This document shows positions 35,133 through 44,909 of a stretch of 64,000 bases of DNA, one piece after another. A program made the position numbers and the translations under genes. How positions within the stretch are numbered: the first letter of the stretch is position 1; each line of letters starts with the position of its first letter. Where the stretch lies: NCBI GenBank assembly GCA_964593795.1, contig CAZQJC010000176.1, positions 1 to 64,000 on the forward strand. The letters are read 5' to 3'. The notes under the pieces were generated by a model that worked only from the letters and a program-made list of their open reading frames with translations, had not been told where the DNA came from and ran no database searches. Source of the stretch: JAHFDS01 sp964593795 (lineage in GTDB: Bacteria > Myxococcota_A > Polyangia > JAHFDS01).

Positions 35133-35987
35133 GTGAAGCGCTACCGGGTGCTTGCATTTACGTTCGACACCAGGGTTCACTCCCTTGCGATGCGCATCGA
35201 TCCTGCCTGGGAGCCGCACATCCAAGAGCACTGGCGGGGGCTCCAGGCGCAACTCCGCGGCGAACTCACGCAGCAGTTCGGTGCACGGGATGCCCAGACC
35301 AAGATCCAGGACTTCATCGACCTGGGTGCAGAGCCATTCTCGGTCGTTTCGTATCACAATGCACTCCTCCGGCAGATCCGAACCGCCTTCGTGTCTGGAA
35401 GCTACTACCCAGCGATGACGGCTGCGTATGCGCTCGCCGAGCGCATCTTGAATCACATGGTTCTCGCCCTGAGAGACATCTATCAGTGCTTTCCCAGCTA
35501 CAAGTCTGTCGCGACACAGAAGCAGTTCTCGAAGTGGGATCCGATGATGGACGCACTCGATCGATGGAACGTCCTGTTGCCCGAAGCCTCTGCGGCGGTC
35601 CGGTCTATGAAGAGCCTCCGTTGGACGGCAATCCACTTTGACGAGAAGGCGGCGGAAGAGGCACGCCCCCGTGCCCTCCAGGCGATCGGGTTGCTCAAGG
35701 ACTTCATCGCCAAGCAATTCGGAACGCTATCCGCACCTTGGTTCATCCAGAACAACGTGAACTCCTTCATCAGGAAGGAGGCTGAGAGCCTCCCCTTCGT
35801 CAGGGTCTTCTATCTACCAGCATCCGTTCTGGTCGGACCACGGCATGCACTGCGAGCCGATCGCTTCCCGTTCGAAGCGCACGATCCCCATCCATACGAC
35901 GACCGCGAGATCACGGACGAGGAGTTCATCGCATTGTATGAAGAGGCACGCGCGTCGACGGCGGATGCCGGGGCGGATATGCCATGA
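35133..35987 (+). CDS. HEPN-motif protein next to the OLD-family gene
   Basis: 284 aa from GTG 35133, 36 bases after the OLD gene. The middle is helical (AMTAAYALAERILNHMVLAL), and R163-WTAI-H168 is an R-x4-H motif within LRWTAIHFDEKAAEE, the RNase signature of HEPN domains such as those near DUF4145. The C-terminus is acidic (HDPHPYDDREITDEEFIALY). By family, HEPN proteins can be toxins that cleave RNA during phage infection. Start of the following frame overlaps its stop (ATGA). Codon use is somewhat AT-richer than in the Zorya block. Confidence 0.55.
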   Translation: MKRYRVLAFTFDTRVHSLAMRIDPAWEPHIQEHWRGLQAQLRGELTQQFGARDAQTKIQDFIDLGAEPFSVVSYHNALLRQIRTAFVSGSYYPAMTAAYALAERILNHMVLALRDIYQCFPSYKSVATQKQFSKWDPMMDALDRWNVLLPEASAAVRSMKSLRWTAIHFDEKAAEEARPRALQAIGLLKDFIAKQFGTLSAPWFIQNNVNSFIRKEAESLPFVRVFYLPASVLVGPRHALRADRFPFEAHDPHPYDDREITDEEFIALYEEARASTADAGADMP

Positions 35988-36061
35988 CTGTGGGCACCAG
36001 GGACTGGTTCGATCCTGAGCATGCGCACCAGGCTGCCGCTCCGCATAGGGGCGCCACGTGA
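35984..36061 (+). CDS. 25-aa linking ORF between two HEPN genes
   Basis: ATG of an ATGA overlap with the preceding stop encodes 25 residues (MTVGTRDWFDPEHAHQ...) and ends at a TGA that overlaps the GTG of the next gene (GTGA, 36058). The chained overlap implies translational coupling. It could also be the original N-terminus of the next gene, cut off by a frameshift. Confidence 0.35.
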   Translation: MTVGTRDWFDPEHAHQAAAPHRGAT

Positions 36062-37560
36062 CCAAATGCGCTCGATCCAGCGGCTGCCGCGGGCTCTCCT
36101 TCGAGCCTCTTGCGCAGCCCCTCCTGGTCGCCACCGGCAGGGAACGACAGCTTGGCTTGCCCATCGCGGTGGCGCGGCTGAGTCGTGCGGTCGACGGCAG
36201 TATCGGGTGCGTCCTCGACGGATTCGGCGTTCCGACAATCGACTCGCTGTTCAGGCACGGAACACAAGGTGGCAACCGCGTCGCCAAGGGTGGACCTGTG
36301 ACAGGTCAGGTCTCGGGTGGCAGCGTGACGATAGTCGGCATCGCGCCCTCAGCTCCAACAGTATGGGGTCCGGCGATGCGCAGGCTGACTCTGTCCTCGA
36401 CCTGCGACCGCGTCGATGTTGTCCTCCGCGCAGGTGACCCTGCTCGTCGAATCGACTGGGTCTTCAACTACCGAACAGTTTTTACCGCGCACGAGCGATC
36501 CGTCAGGACCAACTGCGTGCGTGATCAGCGCACCCACCCCGTACCTGAGCACCTCAAGGAGCACTTTGGACTCCGGCTGACTCTCGCGAGCCAACCCCTC
36601 GATGTCATCGTCGGGACTTCTAGCGGTCCTCAAGAGGCTCAGAAGCATCTTCTCGCGGGGTTCGTCGAGTACCTCACGACGGAACCGCTCCCTGAGGCGT
36701 TGTGCGACCGGGTCCGAATCGCGATCTCCTTCGCGCTAGGCAGACAACTGGCACTCTCCGGAACGGTTCGCTTTGACCCTCAGCATCGCATCCATTCATG
36801 GATGGCGTGCTTTCCGATGCTGCGAGGGAAGTCTGCCGCCCTCCGCAACGGAAGCCTCCCTCCGCTCTGTCAGACTGAGGATGAAGGGGTATGGCTCGAC
36901 GAAACAAAGATCGAATTGGCTGCGAACGCCTTCCTTGCTGTGGAGGATCGAGGCGTCTCCCTGCGGTACCCGCAACAGCTGATGTGGATTGCGTCGATGA
37001 CGCCCCTCGATCTCCGACCAGCGATTATCGGGTCAGCGATAGAGGCCATTCGAGACGCTTGGCTGGCAGGGCGGGGATTGACCAGAGAGCTTGATCCGCA
37101 AGACTGGAGCAGATTGCAGCCGCACTTGTCATCCGCGGTGAAGGCTGCGCTTGTTTCATCTGGCGTGTCGGTCTCATCGGATGTGTGTGAGATGCTTCTC
37201 CACAAGGTCTCACAGATGAACAGCAGGAGTGGCCGTCGTCGCCAGCGAGACTTCTTCAAGCTGATCGAACTGCCAATCGGCTCTGTTGAGGCGGCTGCTC
37301 TTGATGAGCGCAACCGACCAGCCCACGGGACTTCGTACACTCGCAAGCAGACTCAGGACCTTCACTGGGCAGTGCTTGCGCTCGTCGCTCTCTACAATCG
37401 GATCATCCTCAAGCTCGGCGGCGCAACTCACTACACGGACTACTCTACGTTGGACTACCCATCTCGCCCGATCGACAGCCCGCTGGGGGGGCCGTCGGGA
37501 GCAGGCAGTGCCGTGAACTTGGACGACGACGACGCATCATTGTCGGCTCCTACCGATTGA
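36058..37560 (+). CDS. Large HEPN-domain protein (ApeA-like layout)
   Basis: 500 aa from GTG 36058. The N-terminal ~330 residues are a mixed globular domain of unknown fold. The C-terminal third is helical with R418-NRPA-H423 inside DERNRPAHGTSYTRKQ, an RN-x3-H (R-x4-H) HEPN nuclease motif, then LALVALYNRIILKLGG. An N-terminal sensing domain joined to a C-terminal HEPN RNase is the plan of ApeA and similar abortive-infection proteins. Acidic tail (DDDDAS). It is coupled through a 25-aa frame to the upstream HEPN gene, so OLD, HEPN and HEPN form one run. Confidence 0.6.
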   Translation: MTKCARSSGCRGLSFEPLAQPLLVATGRERQLGLPIAVARLSRAVDGSIGCVLDGFGVPTIDSLFRHGTQGGNRVAKGGPVTGQVSGGSVTIVGIAPSAPTVWGPAMRRLTLSSTCDRVDVVLRAGDPARRIDWVFNYRTVFTAHERSVRTNCVRDQRTHPVPEHLKEHFGLRLTLASQPLDVIVGTSSGPQEAQKHLLAGFVEYLTTEPLPEALCDRVRIAISFALGRQLALSGTVRFDPQHRIHSWMACFPMLRGKSAALRNGSLPPLCQTEDEGVWLDETKIELAANAFLAVEDRGVSLRYPQQLMWIASMTPLDLRPAIIGSAIEAIRDAWLAGRGLTRELDPQDWSRLQPHLSSAVKAALVSSGVSVSSDVCEMLLHKVSQMNSRSGRRRQRDFFKLIELPIGSVEAAALDERNRPAHGTSYTRKQTQDLHWAVLALVALYNRIILKLGGATHYTDYSTLDYPSRPIDSPLGGPSGAGSAVNLDDDDASLSAPTD

Positions 37561-37822
37561 GTAGCAGCCGGACGACTCCCCTCTGTACCAGCGTCTCGTG
37601 AGATAATGCCCTCTGGAAACGCACGTAGCGGTGAGGCTGGTACTTCAGCCACGTCCACCGCACCGTGATGCCTGCGAGCAGCAGGAAGAGGAATGGCGCG
37701 ATCCGCTTGTATCCCCAGGGTTCGCGAACTCCACGCTGTCTCCCTCTGCGTTGGTGCTCGCGTCGGCATCGGAGTCCAAGCCTGCCATCAGGATCCTGTT
37801 CGGGCGCTCGATCTCGCCTGAA

Positions 37823-38524
37823 CTATCCAGGTAGAGATGTGCCGGCAAGAGAGCGCCACCGGAGCAAGTGCTGGCTGAACCGTTGGCTCACAGGATCTGA
37901 GTGACGCCCGACGAACTCGGCGAACCTGGCGAAGTCGATACAGCGATCCTCGCCGTGCACTTCCGGTTGTACGTAGATGACCTCGATCGCGGTGCTCATG
38001 GGGACGACTTCGATCTGGGCGAGCCGGGCTGAGAGTCCAACACGCGGCTCCGGGTGGATGTACTCCGCAAGGTCGCTCGGGACGTTCAGGTAGCCCAGTC
38101 GTGCGAGTGCAGATGACAGGTGGTGGTACTTCTGATGAGCGCTGGTCGCGAGCAGGATGCTGCGAAGGCCCTCCAGGACCTTCTGAAAGCCGAGACGCTG
38201 CACCGTTTCGAGGTAGTGGTCCTGGCGTTCCCTTCGGGACGCGCCATCGGTCTTCAGCTCCACGAAGAAGACGCGGCTTCGGTCCTTCGCAAACAGCGCA
38301 TAGTCCACCTTCACGGACTGGCTACTCGTGACGTCCGTCCATATCAGGTCGCGACGGATCGGGAGCTCGGGCACCATCTCGTCCTCCAGCGCCACACCGG
38401 TGAACTCCTCGACGAGCGGCTTGAGGTAGATGGAGAAGAAGATGTCGGCACGCCGCTCCAGCTGGTAGTTGGGCAGGTGGCGCCAGCGGTCGAGGTTCCG
38501 AAAGAGCGCGTCCAGCGGGTCCAT
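37823..38524 (-). CDS. PD-(D/E)XK nuclease-fold protein
   Basis: 233 aa from ATG 38524; longer in-frame extension is unsupported. VKVDYALFAKDRSRVFFVEL with Asp74 and Glu89-Leu-Lys91 gives the D...ExK catalytic set of a restriction-endonuclease fold. The flanking helices (LFRNLDRWRHLPNYQLERRA) are typical of orphan nucleases of this type. It is convergent with the large HEPN gene; the 262 bases between hold no gene I can support. Likely a stand-alone nuclease; target unknown. Confidence 0.65.
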   Translation of the reverse strand: MDPLDALFRNLDRWRHLPNYQLERRADIFFSIYLKPLVEEFTGVALEDEMVPELPIRRDLIWTDVTSSQSVKVDYALFAKDRSRVFFVELKTDGASRRERQDHYLETVQRLGFQKVLEGLRSILLATSAHQKYHHLSSALARLGYLNVPSDLAEYIHPEPRVGLSARLAQIEVVPMSTAIEVIYVQPEVHGEDRCIDFARFAEFVGRHSDPVSQRFSQHLLRWRSLAGTSLPG

Positions 38525-38705
38525 CTGTGCATGGTACCTCGCCGAATCCTGCACGGGGGCATGGGCGGCGGCCCTTGACCAGACAGAGCGAGCTGCCAGC
38601 CTGCTGCATGCGGGAACACCTGTCGCCAACGGCAAACGCGACGAGGAGCCATTTGACCCGTCCCCCGCTGCGCGCTGTATGGTTGCGCATCCTCCAGGAG
38701 ACGTG

Positions 38706-39107
38706 ATGCCCGCCAAGAAGCCTTCGCCCCTGATCGAGTTCGTCCTCGCGCAGCTCAAGAAGAACCCCAAGTCCACCTACGGCGAGATCGTCGAGGCCGG
38801 CAAGAAGGCCGGGCACAAGATCGTCCCCGTGGTCTACGGGCGCGCCAGGGTCATGGCGGGGCTCTCGCCGAAGAAGGGCAAGGCGGCCGCGAAGAAGAAG
38901 GCAGCCGCCAAGGTGGCTGCACCAGCGCGGACCGTCAAGCGGGGGCCGGGACGGCCGCGCAAGGACGCTCAGCCCGTGGTGGTGAAGCGAGGACCGGGAC
39001 GGCCGCGGAAGACAGACGAGCTGACGAACCTCGTCGCTCGACTCCAGCAAGCAGAGCGACTTGAGGCTGCGCTGCGGCAGATCCAGCGCATCGTCGCCTC
39101 GGTCTAG
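38706..39107 (+). CDS. AT-hook chromatin-like protein
   Basis: 133 aa from ATG 38706, with CAGGAG at normal spacing. An N-terminal helical domain (LIEFVLAQLKKNPKSTYGEI) is followed by a Lys/Ala tract (KKGKAAAKKKAAAKVAAP) and two identical AT-hooks GPGRPRK about 20 residues apart, then a coiled tail (LVARLQQAERLEAALRQIQR). It resembles histone-H1/AT-hook regulators common in myxobacteria (CarD-like hooks). It probably binds AT-rich minor grooves as an oligomer. It is divergent from the PD-(D/E)XK gene. Confidence 0.8.
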   Translation: MPAKKPSPLIEFVLAQLKKNPKSTYGEIVEAGKKAGHKIVPVVYGRARVMAGLSPKKGKAAAKKKAAAKVAAPARTVKRGPGRPRKDAQPVVVKRGPGRPRKTDELTNLVARLQQAERLEAALRQIQRIVASV

Positions 39108-39182
39108 CCAGCCGCATCGCATCCTGCCGAACAGCCGAGGCGCAAGCCCGTCCTGCCGAACCATGTCCGAGTGTCTCTGAGC

Positions 39183-39650
39183 ATGCGAGCCATTCTGCTC
39201 TTCGGGATTGTCTTGGCGTTGGCGTGCGGCTCCGATTGCGATCGCTCCGCCTGCGAAGCCATCCAGCATGCCAGGAAGCCCATGACCATCACGCAGGGTG
39301 TGGTCGGCACCATCGCCTACGACAGCGACGTCATCGGCAACGGCTGCCCAAGATGCACGCTCATGCCGGGTGAGAGAATCCTGGTCTGGCGGGGCTCGGC
39401 CACGCCCAACTACACCGACGTCATGATTCCGGTTGCCGACATCACGATCGAAGCAACCGAAGGGACCTTCGAGCGCGCCGTGGATGCGGGTGACTACACG
39501 ATCTGCGGTGCGCCTGAGACCTGCACTACCGTCACGATCGCGCCCGAGCAGGTCCTGACCGTCAACGTCCTGCGAGTGCTCGGTCCCGCCACGATGTGGA
39601 TCTTTGCAGCCGACGGAACGCAGGTGGCACGAGCCGGCTACCCGCGGTGA
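39183..39650 (+). CDS. Small lipoprotein of unknown function
   Basis: 155 aa from ATG 39183. The signal MRAILLFGIVLALAC is a lipoprotein signal with Cys at its end. The mature part is beta-rich with three Cys pairs or more (CDRSACEAI, CPRCTLM, CGAPETC), suggesting disulphides outside the cytoplasm; GERILVWRG and AVDAGDYTICG look like strands of a small beta-sandwich. It may carry no enzymatic activity. No operon partner is evident. Confidence 0.65.
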   Translation: MRAILLFGIVLALACGSDCDRSACEAIQHARKPMTITQGVVGTIAYDSDVIGNGCPRCTLMPGERILVWRGSATPNYTDVMIPVADITIEATEGTFERAVDAGDYTICGAPETCTTVTIAPEQVLTVNVLRVLGPATMWIFAADGTQVARAGYPR

Positions 39651-39674
39651 GCGGGGCTGGACGATACTGACGAG

Positions 39675-40111
39675 GTGGCGGGTCGGGCGATCGACGACGA
39701 GAGCTTCCGGAACCGGTTCGACCGGGCTCTGCAGCTGAGGGACGAGGGAGATCTTGTCGGCTCCATCGATCTGCTGGCTGCTCTCGCCGCCGAAGCACCG
39801 GAGTACGACCCGTCTTCATGATGCTGGGGCACGTGCTGAAGATGGCGGGCAGGCTCGGGGAAGCGGCAGCCGCTTTCCGGAGAGCCGTGCAGCTGGGACC
39901 GAGGTCGCGGCTGTCATCCCTCGGGCTCTTCCACAGCCTCTACAACGCGGGGCGTCGGTGGGAGGCGTTCGCCGAGATCAAACGCCGACTCGACATCAAG
40001 CCGCTCGATGACTATGTCGAGTTCTTGAACGGCATGAGCCCCGAGGACCTCGACCTGCTCGAGGAGCGGGGGCTGCTGCCAACGGGATGGCACCGAGGAC
40101 GCGGGCTGTAG
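39675..40111 (+). pseudogene. TPR protein broken by a frameshift
   Basis: From GTG 39675 a frame reads FRNRFDRALQLRDEGDL and LAALAAEAPEYDPSS before a TGA at 39819-39821. A second frame begins at 39818 and continues as MMLGHVLKMAGRLGEAAAAF, then FHSLYNAGRRWEAFAEIKRR. Joined, the two give one tetratricopeptide-repeat protein, and one extra base near 39810 would restore EYDPVFMMLGH. So this is a -1 frameshift, a sequencing error, or a pair coupled through the ATGA overlap. TPR proteins bind partner proteins. Confidence 0.6.
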
Positions 40112-40239
40112 AAGCGCGGCGCGATGGAACCTGGACATTCCACGTCCCATTCCTCCCCCAGAATGCAATTTCGGACTCTTGGCGGGGATAAGAGCAATGA
40201 CCGGAACTTCTCGGTCGAACTCTTGCCAAGGAGGCATCC

Positions 40240-40404
40240 ATGTTTCAGTTCGTGAATTCCGTGTTCGGTCGTCGTCTCGCCGTGTTCTTCATCAGCACCG
40301 TCGCCGACCTGCTCATCAACCGCCCGCCCAAGAAGGAGGCCAAGCAGCCCAAGGAGAAGACCAAGGGGGCCCTCAGCCCCATCCATTTCCGGGACCACCG
40401 ATGA
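40240..40404 (+). CDS. 54-aa small protein coupled to the next gene
   Basis: ATG at 40240 follows AAGGAGG at ideal spacing. The product begins MFQFVNSVFGRRLAVFFIST, continues with VADLLINRPPKKEAKQPKEK and ends with HFRDHR. The hydrophobic start and Lys-rich tail could make it membrane-associated. Its TGA overlaps the ATG of the next gene (ATGA at 40401-40404), so the two are translated together. It opens the MoxR/VWA module. Confidence 0.65.
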   Translation: MFQFVNSVFGRRLAVFFISTVADLLINRPPKKEAKQPKEKTKGALSPIHFRDHR

Positions 40405-41285
40405 ACCTCGAGACCATTCGCTCCGTCATCGGACGAGGCGGAGACCATCTCGGCGACATCCTCTTCTGGACCCTGGCCGATGCCAACATCGACAGGGCGC
40501 AGCTCGGGACCATCTGGAGCTCAGCGGGCCTGCCCTGTGAGCTCCTGCCAGACCCGCCCACGCCCGCAAAGGCCCTCAAGCTCGCTGTCCGGGAGGCCCA
40601 GCTCGGCCAGCGTGATCGGCTCATCCGACTCGGCGTGGAGAACGAGAAGGAGATCGTGTTCGCCGTCGTTCGCGAGAACCACCTCCAGGGCGGCGACCTG
40701 GACTACGCCCAAGAAGCCAGGGTGGTGCTCGACCGCGCCACCGCGAGCCTGTCATCGGACCAGCGTGGGCACGACCTGGTGGCCATCATCGACTCCAACT
40801 TCCTGGTCTTCCGCCACACGCACACGGCCGACGACGTCAGGAGGGCGGTGGTCAAGGCCCTGCAGTCCTTCGCTGCCGTCGCGCTGAGGCCCAACGGCGG
40901 TGTGTACTGGCTGCCCGTGACCTACTCGAGGCAGGTTCGTCAGCTCCAGAAGGCCATCGAACAGATCGGGAACTCGCGCCTGTACCTGCTCCCCGTTCAC
41001 CGCAGCGCCGAGGCGGAGAGGACTCTCGGCGAGGTCGCCACCAGTTCCATCGAGGCCGAACTGGCAGCGCTGCAGTCCGAGATCGCTTCCTTCGTGACCA
41101 CGCCACCGGAGCGCTGCTCGACTCTGGAGCGTCGGCTCGAGGCCTTCCAGGAGCTCCGGGGCCGAGGCCGCTTGTACTCGACCATCCTGCGCACCCAGGT
41201 CGAAGGACTCGACCGGGAGCTGGACCAACTGGCCGCGCAGGTCGAGGGGCTCCTGGCCGAGAAGAACGCCTCACGCGCAGCGTAG
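40401..41285 (+). CDS. Conserved-looking protein of the MoxR/VWA module, unknown function
   Basis: 294 aa from ATG 40401. The N-terminal half is alpha/beta (NLETIRSVIGRGGDHLGDIL, IVFAVVREN, HDLVAIIDSNFLVF), with GGVYWLPV in the middle; the last ~90 residues are a coiled coil (SIEAELAALQSEIASFV ... LDRELDQLAAQVEGLLAEK). I recall similar proteins (DUF6744-type) beside MoxR and VWA genes in large phages and mobile elements, but cannot confirm it. It ends just before a strong hairpin and the MoxR gene. Confidence 0.5.
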   Translation: MNLETIRSVIGRGGDHLGDILFWTLADANIDRAQLGTIWSSAGLPCELLPDPPTPAKALKLAVREAQLGQRDRLIRLGVENEKEIVFAVVRENHLQGGDLDYAQEARVVLDRATASLSSDQRGHDLVAIIDSNFLVFRHTHTADDVRRAVVKALQSFAAVALRPNGGVYWLPVTYSRQVRQLQKAIEQIGNSRLYLLPVHRSAEAERTLGEVATSSIEAELAALQSEIASFVTTPPERCSTLERRLEAFQELRGRGRLYSTILRTQVEGLDRELDQLAAQVEGLLAEKNASRAA

Positions 41286-41311
41286 ACACCGAGTCACACA
41301 AACAGGGAGCA

Positions 41312-41348
41312 CGAAGGGGGCGGTCGCCACGGGTGGCCGCCCCCTTCG
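41312..41348 (+). promoter_or_regulatory. Strong hairpin before the MoxR gene
   Basis: CGAAGGGGGCGG (41312-41323) pairs perfectly with CCGCCCCCTTCG (41337-41348), and the pairing extends inward through G-T wobbles. No T-run follows. The ribosome site CAGGAGG (41364-41370) and GTG 41376 come within 28 bases. The same layout occurs before 9601 and 44169. Confidence 0.6.
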
Positions 41349-41375
41349 CGTTCCCGAACCCCACAGGAGGAATCC

Positions 41376-42508
<1,133 letters not shown>

Positions 42509-42512
<4 letters not shown>

Positions 42513-43783
42513 AGAGGATCATCGGCGACGTTCCGAGGTGGCACATCCTGTTGCACCGCGAGTCACGAGGCATCGAGAGCGTCGACCTCTCGGATGGCCC
42601 ACGAAGGCGGCTGGAGGACGAGCTATTCGAGCGCCTCTATGCCGGCGAGCTGGAGCCGATCGAGGGGGACAACGCTGGCGGCGGCCCCCTCAGCTCCTGG
42701 GCCCGCGCCCTTCACGAGACCTGCACCCAACTCCCCGCCTTCCAGCGTCTCTCGGAGGAGTGCGTCGGGGACGAGCTCGCCGCCGGGCTCGGCGTGGAGA
42801 CCATCATGGCCGAGCTCGGCAACCGTCTCGATCAGGCCGAGCCAGTACCCGACGGGGACTTGCGTCGGCTGGTGCGGACGGCCTCCGAGAAGTGCTCGGC
42901 CCAGGTGGAAGACCTCCGGGAGTGCCTCCAGGGGCTCGAGCACGTGTCCTTCGCAGCGAGACCGGGAGCTGGCCGGTCCCAGAACAGTGGAGACGTCGCG
43001 ACAATCCCACACGCGCTGGCCCGGCGTCTCAAGACAGATCAGCGCCTCAAGAAGATCGCGAAGCTGGCCGGCCGCTTCAAGAGGGTCGCGGCCCAGAAGA
43101 GGAGGAGTCGGGTCCGACACGGGCACGACGAGATCTCGACCATCACCCAGGGCGCCGACATCGCCAGGCTGCTCCCCTCCGAGCTGGCACGCCTTCGGCA
43201 CCCAAGGCTGCGCACAGCCTTCCTCCGCGACATCCTCGAGCGCCGAGCACTGACCTACGGACTCGAGGGTACCGACACGTTGGGCAAGGGGCCGATCTTG
43301 GTTGCCCTCGACAAGTCGGGCTCGATGGACGGCCCTCGAGATACCTGGGCCACCGCCACGACCCTGGCGCTCCTGGAGATGGCCGCTGCCGAACGTCGCA
43401 CGTTTGCACTCCTCGCCTTCGACGGGGCCGTGAAGTTCGAAGCCGTGGTCCGCCCTGGGGACCTCCTACCAGAGCAAGCGCTCTGCATTCCCGCCGATGG
43501 TGGAACCAGCATCGCCACCGCACTCAGCCGGGGCCTGGCCATCATTCATGACCACGGTGCCGGCCTCCGGCGTGCAGACCTGATCCTGGTGACCGATGGC
43601 GCCTCGGACGACACGCTGGCCCAGGAGCTTCGACGCAAGGCCAACGAGCTGCATGTGGAGATCATCGGTATCGGCATCGGGGTCGCGGAGGCCGCCCTTC
43701 TCCCCTGGTGCCACCAGGTACACGTCATCTCGGACCTCGACCGACTGGACGACAGGACCAGCGACCTGCTCTTCGCCGGGTAG
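42509..43783 (+). CDS. ViaA/CobT-like VWA-domain protein
   Basis: 424 aa in ATGA overlap with the MoxR gene. The N-terminal ~250 residues are helical (a typical ViaA-like region). The VWA domain begins near 262 with LVALDKSGSMDGPRDT, i.e. MIDAS DxSxS (D268-K-S-G-S), GGTSIATAL (~331) supplying the Thr, and LILVTDGASDD (~357) the last Asp. VWA proteins of this type are metal-dependent adaptors for MoxR ATPases. The tight coupling to the ATPase supports one complex. Confidence 0.88.
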
Positions 43784-43852
43784 GCGGCGCACGCCCTGGT
43801 TCATCCCTCCTCCTCGCTCAACTGGTCGCAGGCCTGCGGCAGAGGAGGACGA

Positions 43853-44053
43853 ATGAACTGGGAAGTGCAGCTGTTCCGAATCGTGTCGAGCTCGACGTTC
43901 CAGCGGTGCATGGCGGCAGTTCTCGCCACGCTCGCGGAGTGCCTCATCGAGCACCATCGACGCGACTCCTGGTCAAGACGTCACGAGGGGGACCCATATG
44001 GGAGGTCCCCACTCGGAGGTCTCCGCCATCCCGGCGAAGAGAACTGGAGGTGA
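43853..44053 (+). CDS. 66-aa protein of unknown function
   Basis: ATG at 43853 follows GAGGAGG five bases upstream, a strong ribosome site. The product (VQLFRIVSSSTFQRCMAAVL, then LAECLIEHHRRD) is helical at the start and Arg/Gly-rich at the end, with no known domain. It sits between the VWA gene and a hairpin preceding the Rad52-like gene, and ends 37 bases before that hairpin. Confidence 0.5.
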   Translation: MNWEVQLFRIVSSSTFQRCMAAVLATLAECLIEHHRRDSWSRRHEGDPYGRSPLGGLRHPGEENWR

Positions 44054-44089
44054 CCTGACCAAGTAGACGACTCCAAAGACCACCAACCA

Positions 44090-44133
44090 GCGGGAGGGCG
44101 TCTGGCGGCATTTGCTGCTGGGCGCCCTCTCGC
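44090..44133 (+). promoter_or_regulatory. Hairpin before the Rad52-like gene
   Basis: GCGGGAGGGCG (44090-44100) pairs with CGCCCTCTCGC (44123-44133), 11 positions with one G-T wobble, across a 22-base loop. Translation of the next gene starts at 44169 after GGGAGAG. It parallels the hairpins at 9550 and 41312. Confidence 0.45.
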
Positions 44134-44168
44134 GTTTCGCGCCCTGCAGTGGCGCCAAGGGAGAGCAA

Positions 44169-44906
44169 ATGGACGACAAGACTCGAAAGATCCTGGAGCG
44201 ACCGTTCGCAACGGACCTGCTCAGGTACAGAGAGGGCCCCGGCGGCATTCGCCTGGGCTACGTCGAGGTCCAGCACTACCTCGATCGTCTCAACGAGGCC
44301 TTCGGCGGCGACTGGTCGCTGGAGGTGGTGCGAAGGGAGCACGTCGAGGACCAGCTCCTCGTCGAGGTCCGGCTCACCGCCGGCGGCGTGGTGAAGGTGG
44401 GCCTCGGAGGAGCCACCGTCACGAGGCGCAAGGACAACGGCAAGATGTGCTCGCTGGCCGACGACTACAAGAAGGCCGAAGCCGACGCCATCAAGAGGGC
44501 ATCCCGGTTGCTCGGCATCGGCGCCAGCCTCTACCACGACGACGCCGAGGCGAATCACCTCGAGCACGATGGGCACCATCTCGGCCGGCCGTCACGGGAT
44601 GAGGAGGACCCGAGAGAACTGAGGGGGGCAGCCCGTCCCGCCCCGATGACCCCAGAGCGGCCCTCGGAGCCGACGAGCAGCAGGCCCCCCGAGAGGGTCC
44701 GCCTCACGGCTCGGCAGCTGGGGGCCATCCAGGCCATCGGCCGAGCTCGAGGTCTCGATCCGAGGGAGCTCCGAGACCGGGTTCGCCAGGAGTTCGGCTG
44801 CGTCCCCGAGCACCTCACCCGGATCCAGGCGAGCCAGCTCCTCACCAGGCTCAACGGCAACGGAGCCTCTGGCAGCCAGGAGCGAGTTGTCGGGGAGCAG
44901 GGCTGA
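44169..44906 (+). CDS. Rad52/Rad22-like single-strand annealing protein
   Basis: 245 aa from ATG 44169 after GGGAGAG. The N-terminal ~120 residues match the Rad52 fold: YVEVQHYLDRLNEAFGGDWS, then GVVKVGLGGATVTRRKDNGK and the conserved DDYKKAEADAIKRASRLLGI. A Pro/Ser linker leads to a C-terminal helical domain (LTARQLGAIQAIGRARGLD), perhaps a small DNA-binding or partner-binding tail. Proteins of this type anneal complementary strands in phage and mobile-element recombination. The RecB/Cas4-like nuclease starts four bases downstream, so the two form an annealing-plus-exonuclease pair. Confidence 0.85.
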   Translation: MDDKTRKILERPFATDLLRYREGPGGIRLGYVEVQHYLDRLNEAFGGDWSLEVVRREHVEDQLLVEVRLTAGGVVKVGLGGATVTRRKDNGKMCSLADDYKKAEADAIKRASRLLGIGASLYHDDAEANHLEHDGHHLGRPSRDEEDPRELRGAARPAPMTPERPSEPTSSRPPERVRLTARQLGAIQAIGRARGLDPRELRDRVRQEFGCVPEHLTRIQASQLLTRLNGNGASGSQERVVGEQG

Positions 44907-44909
44907 GCG

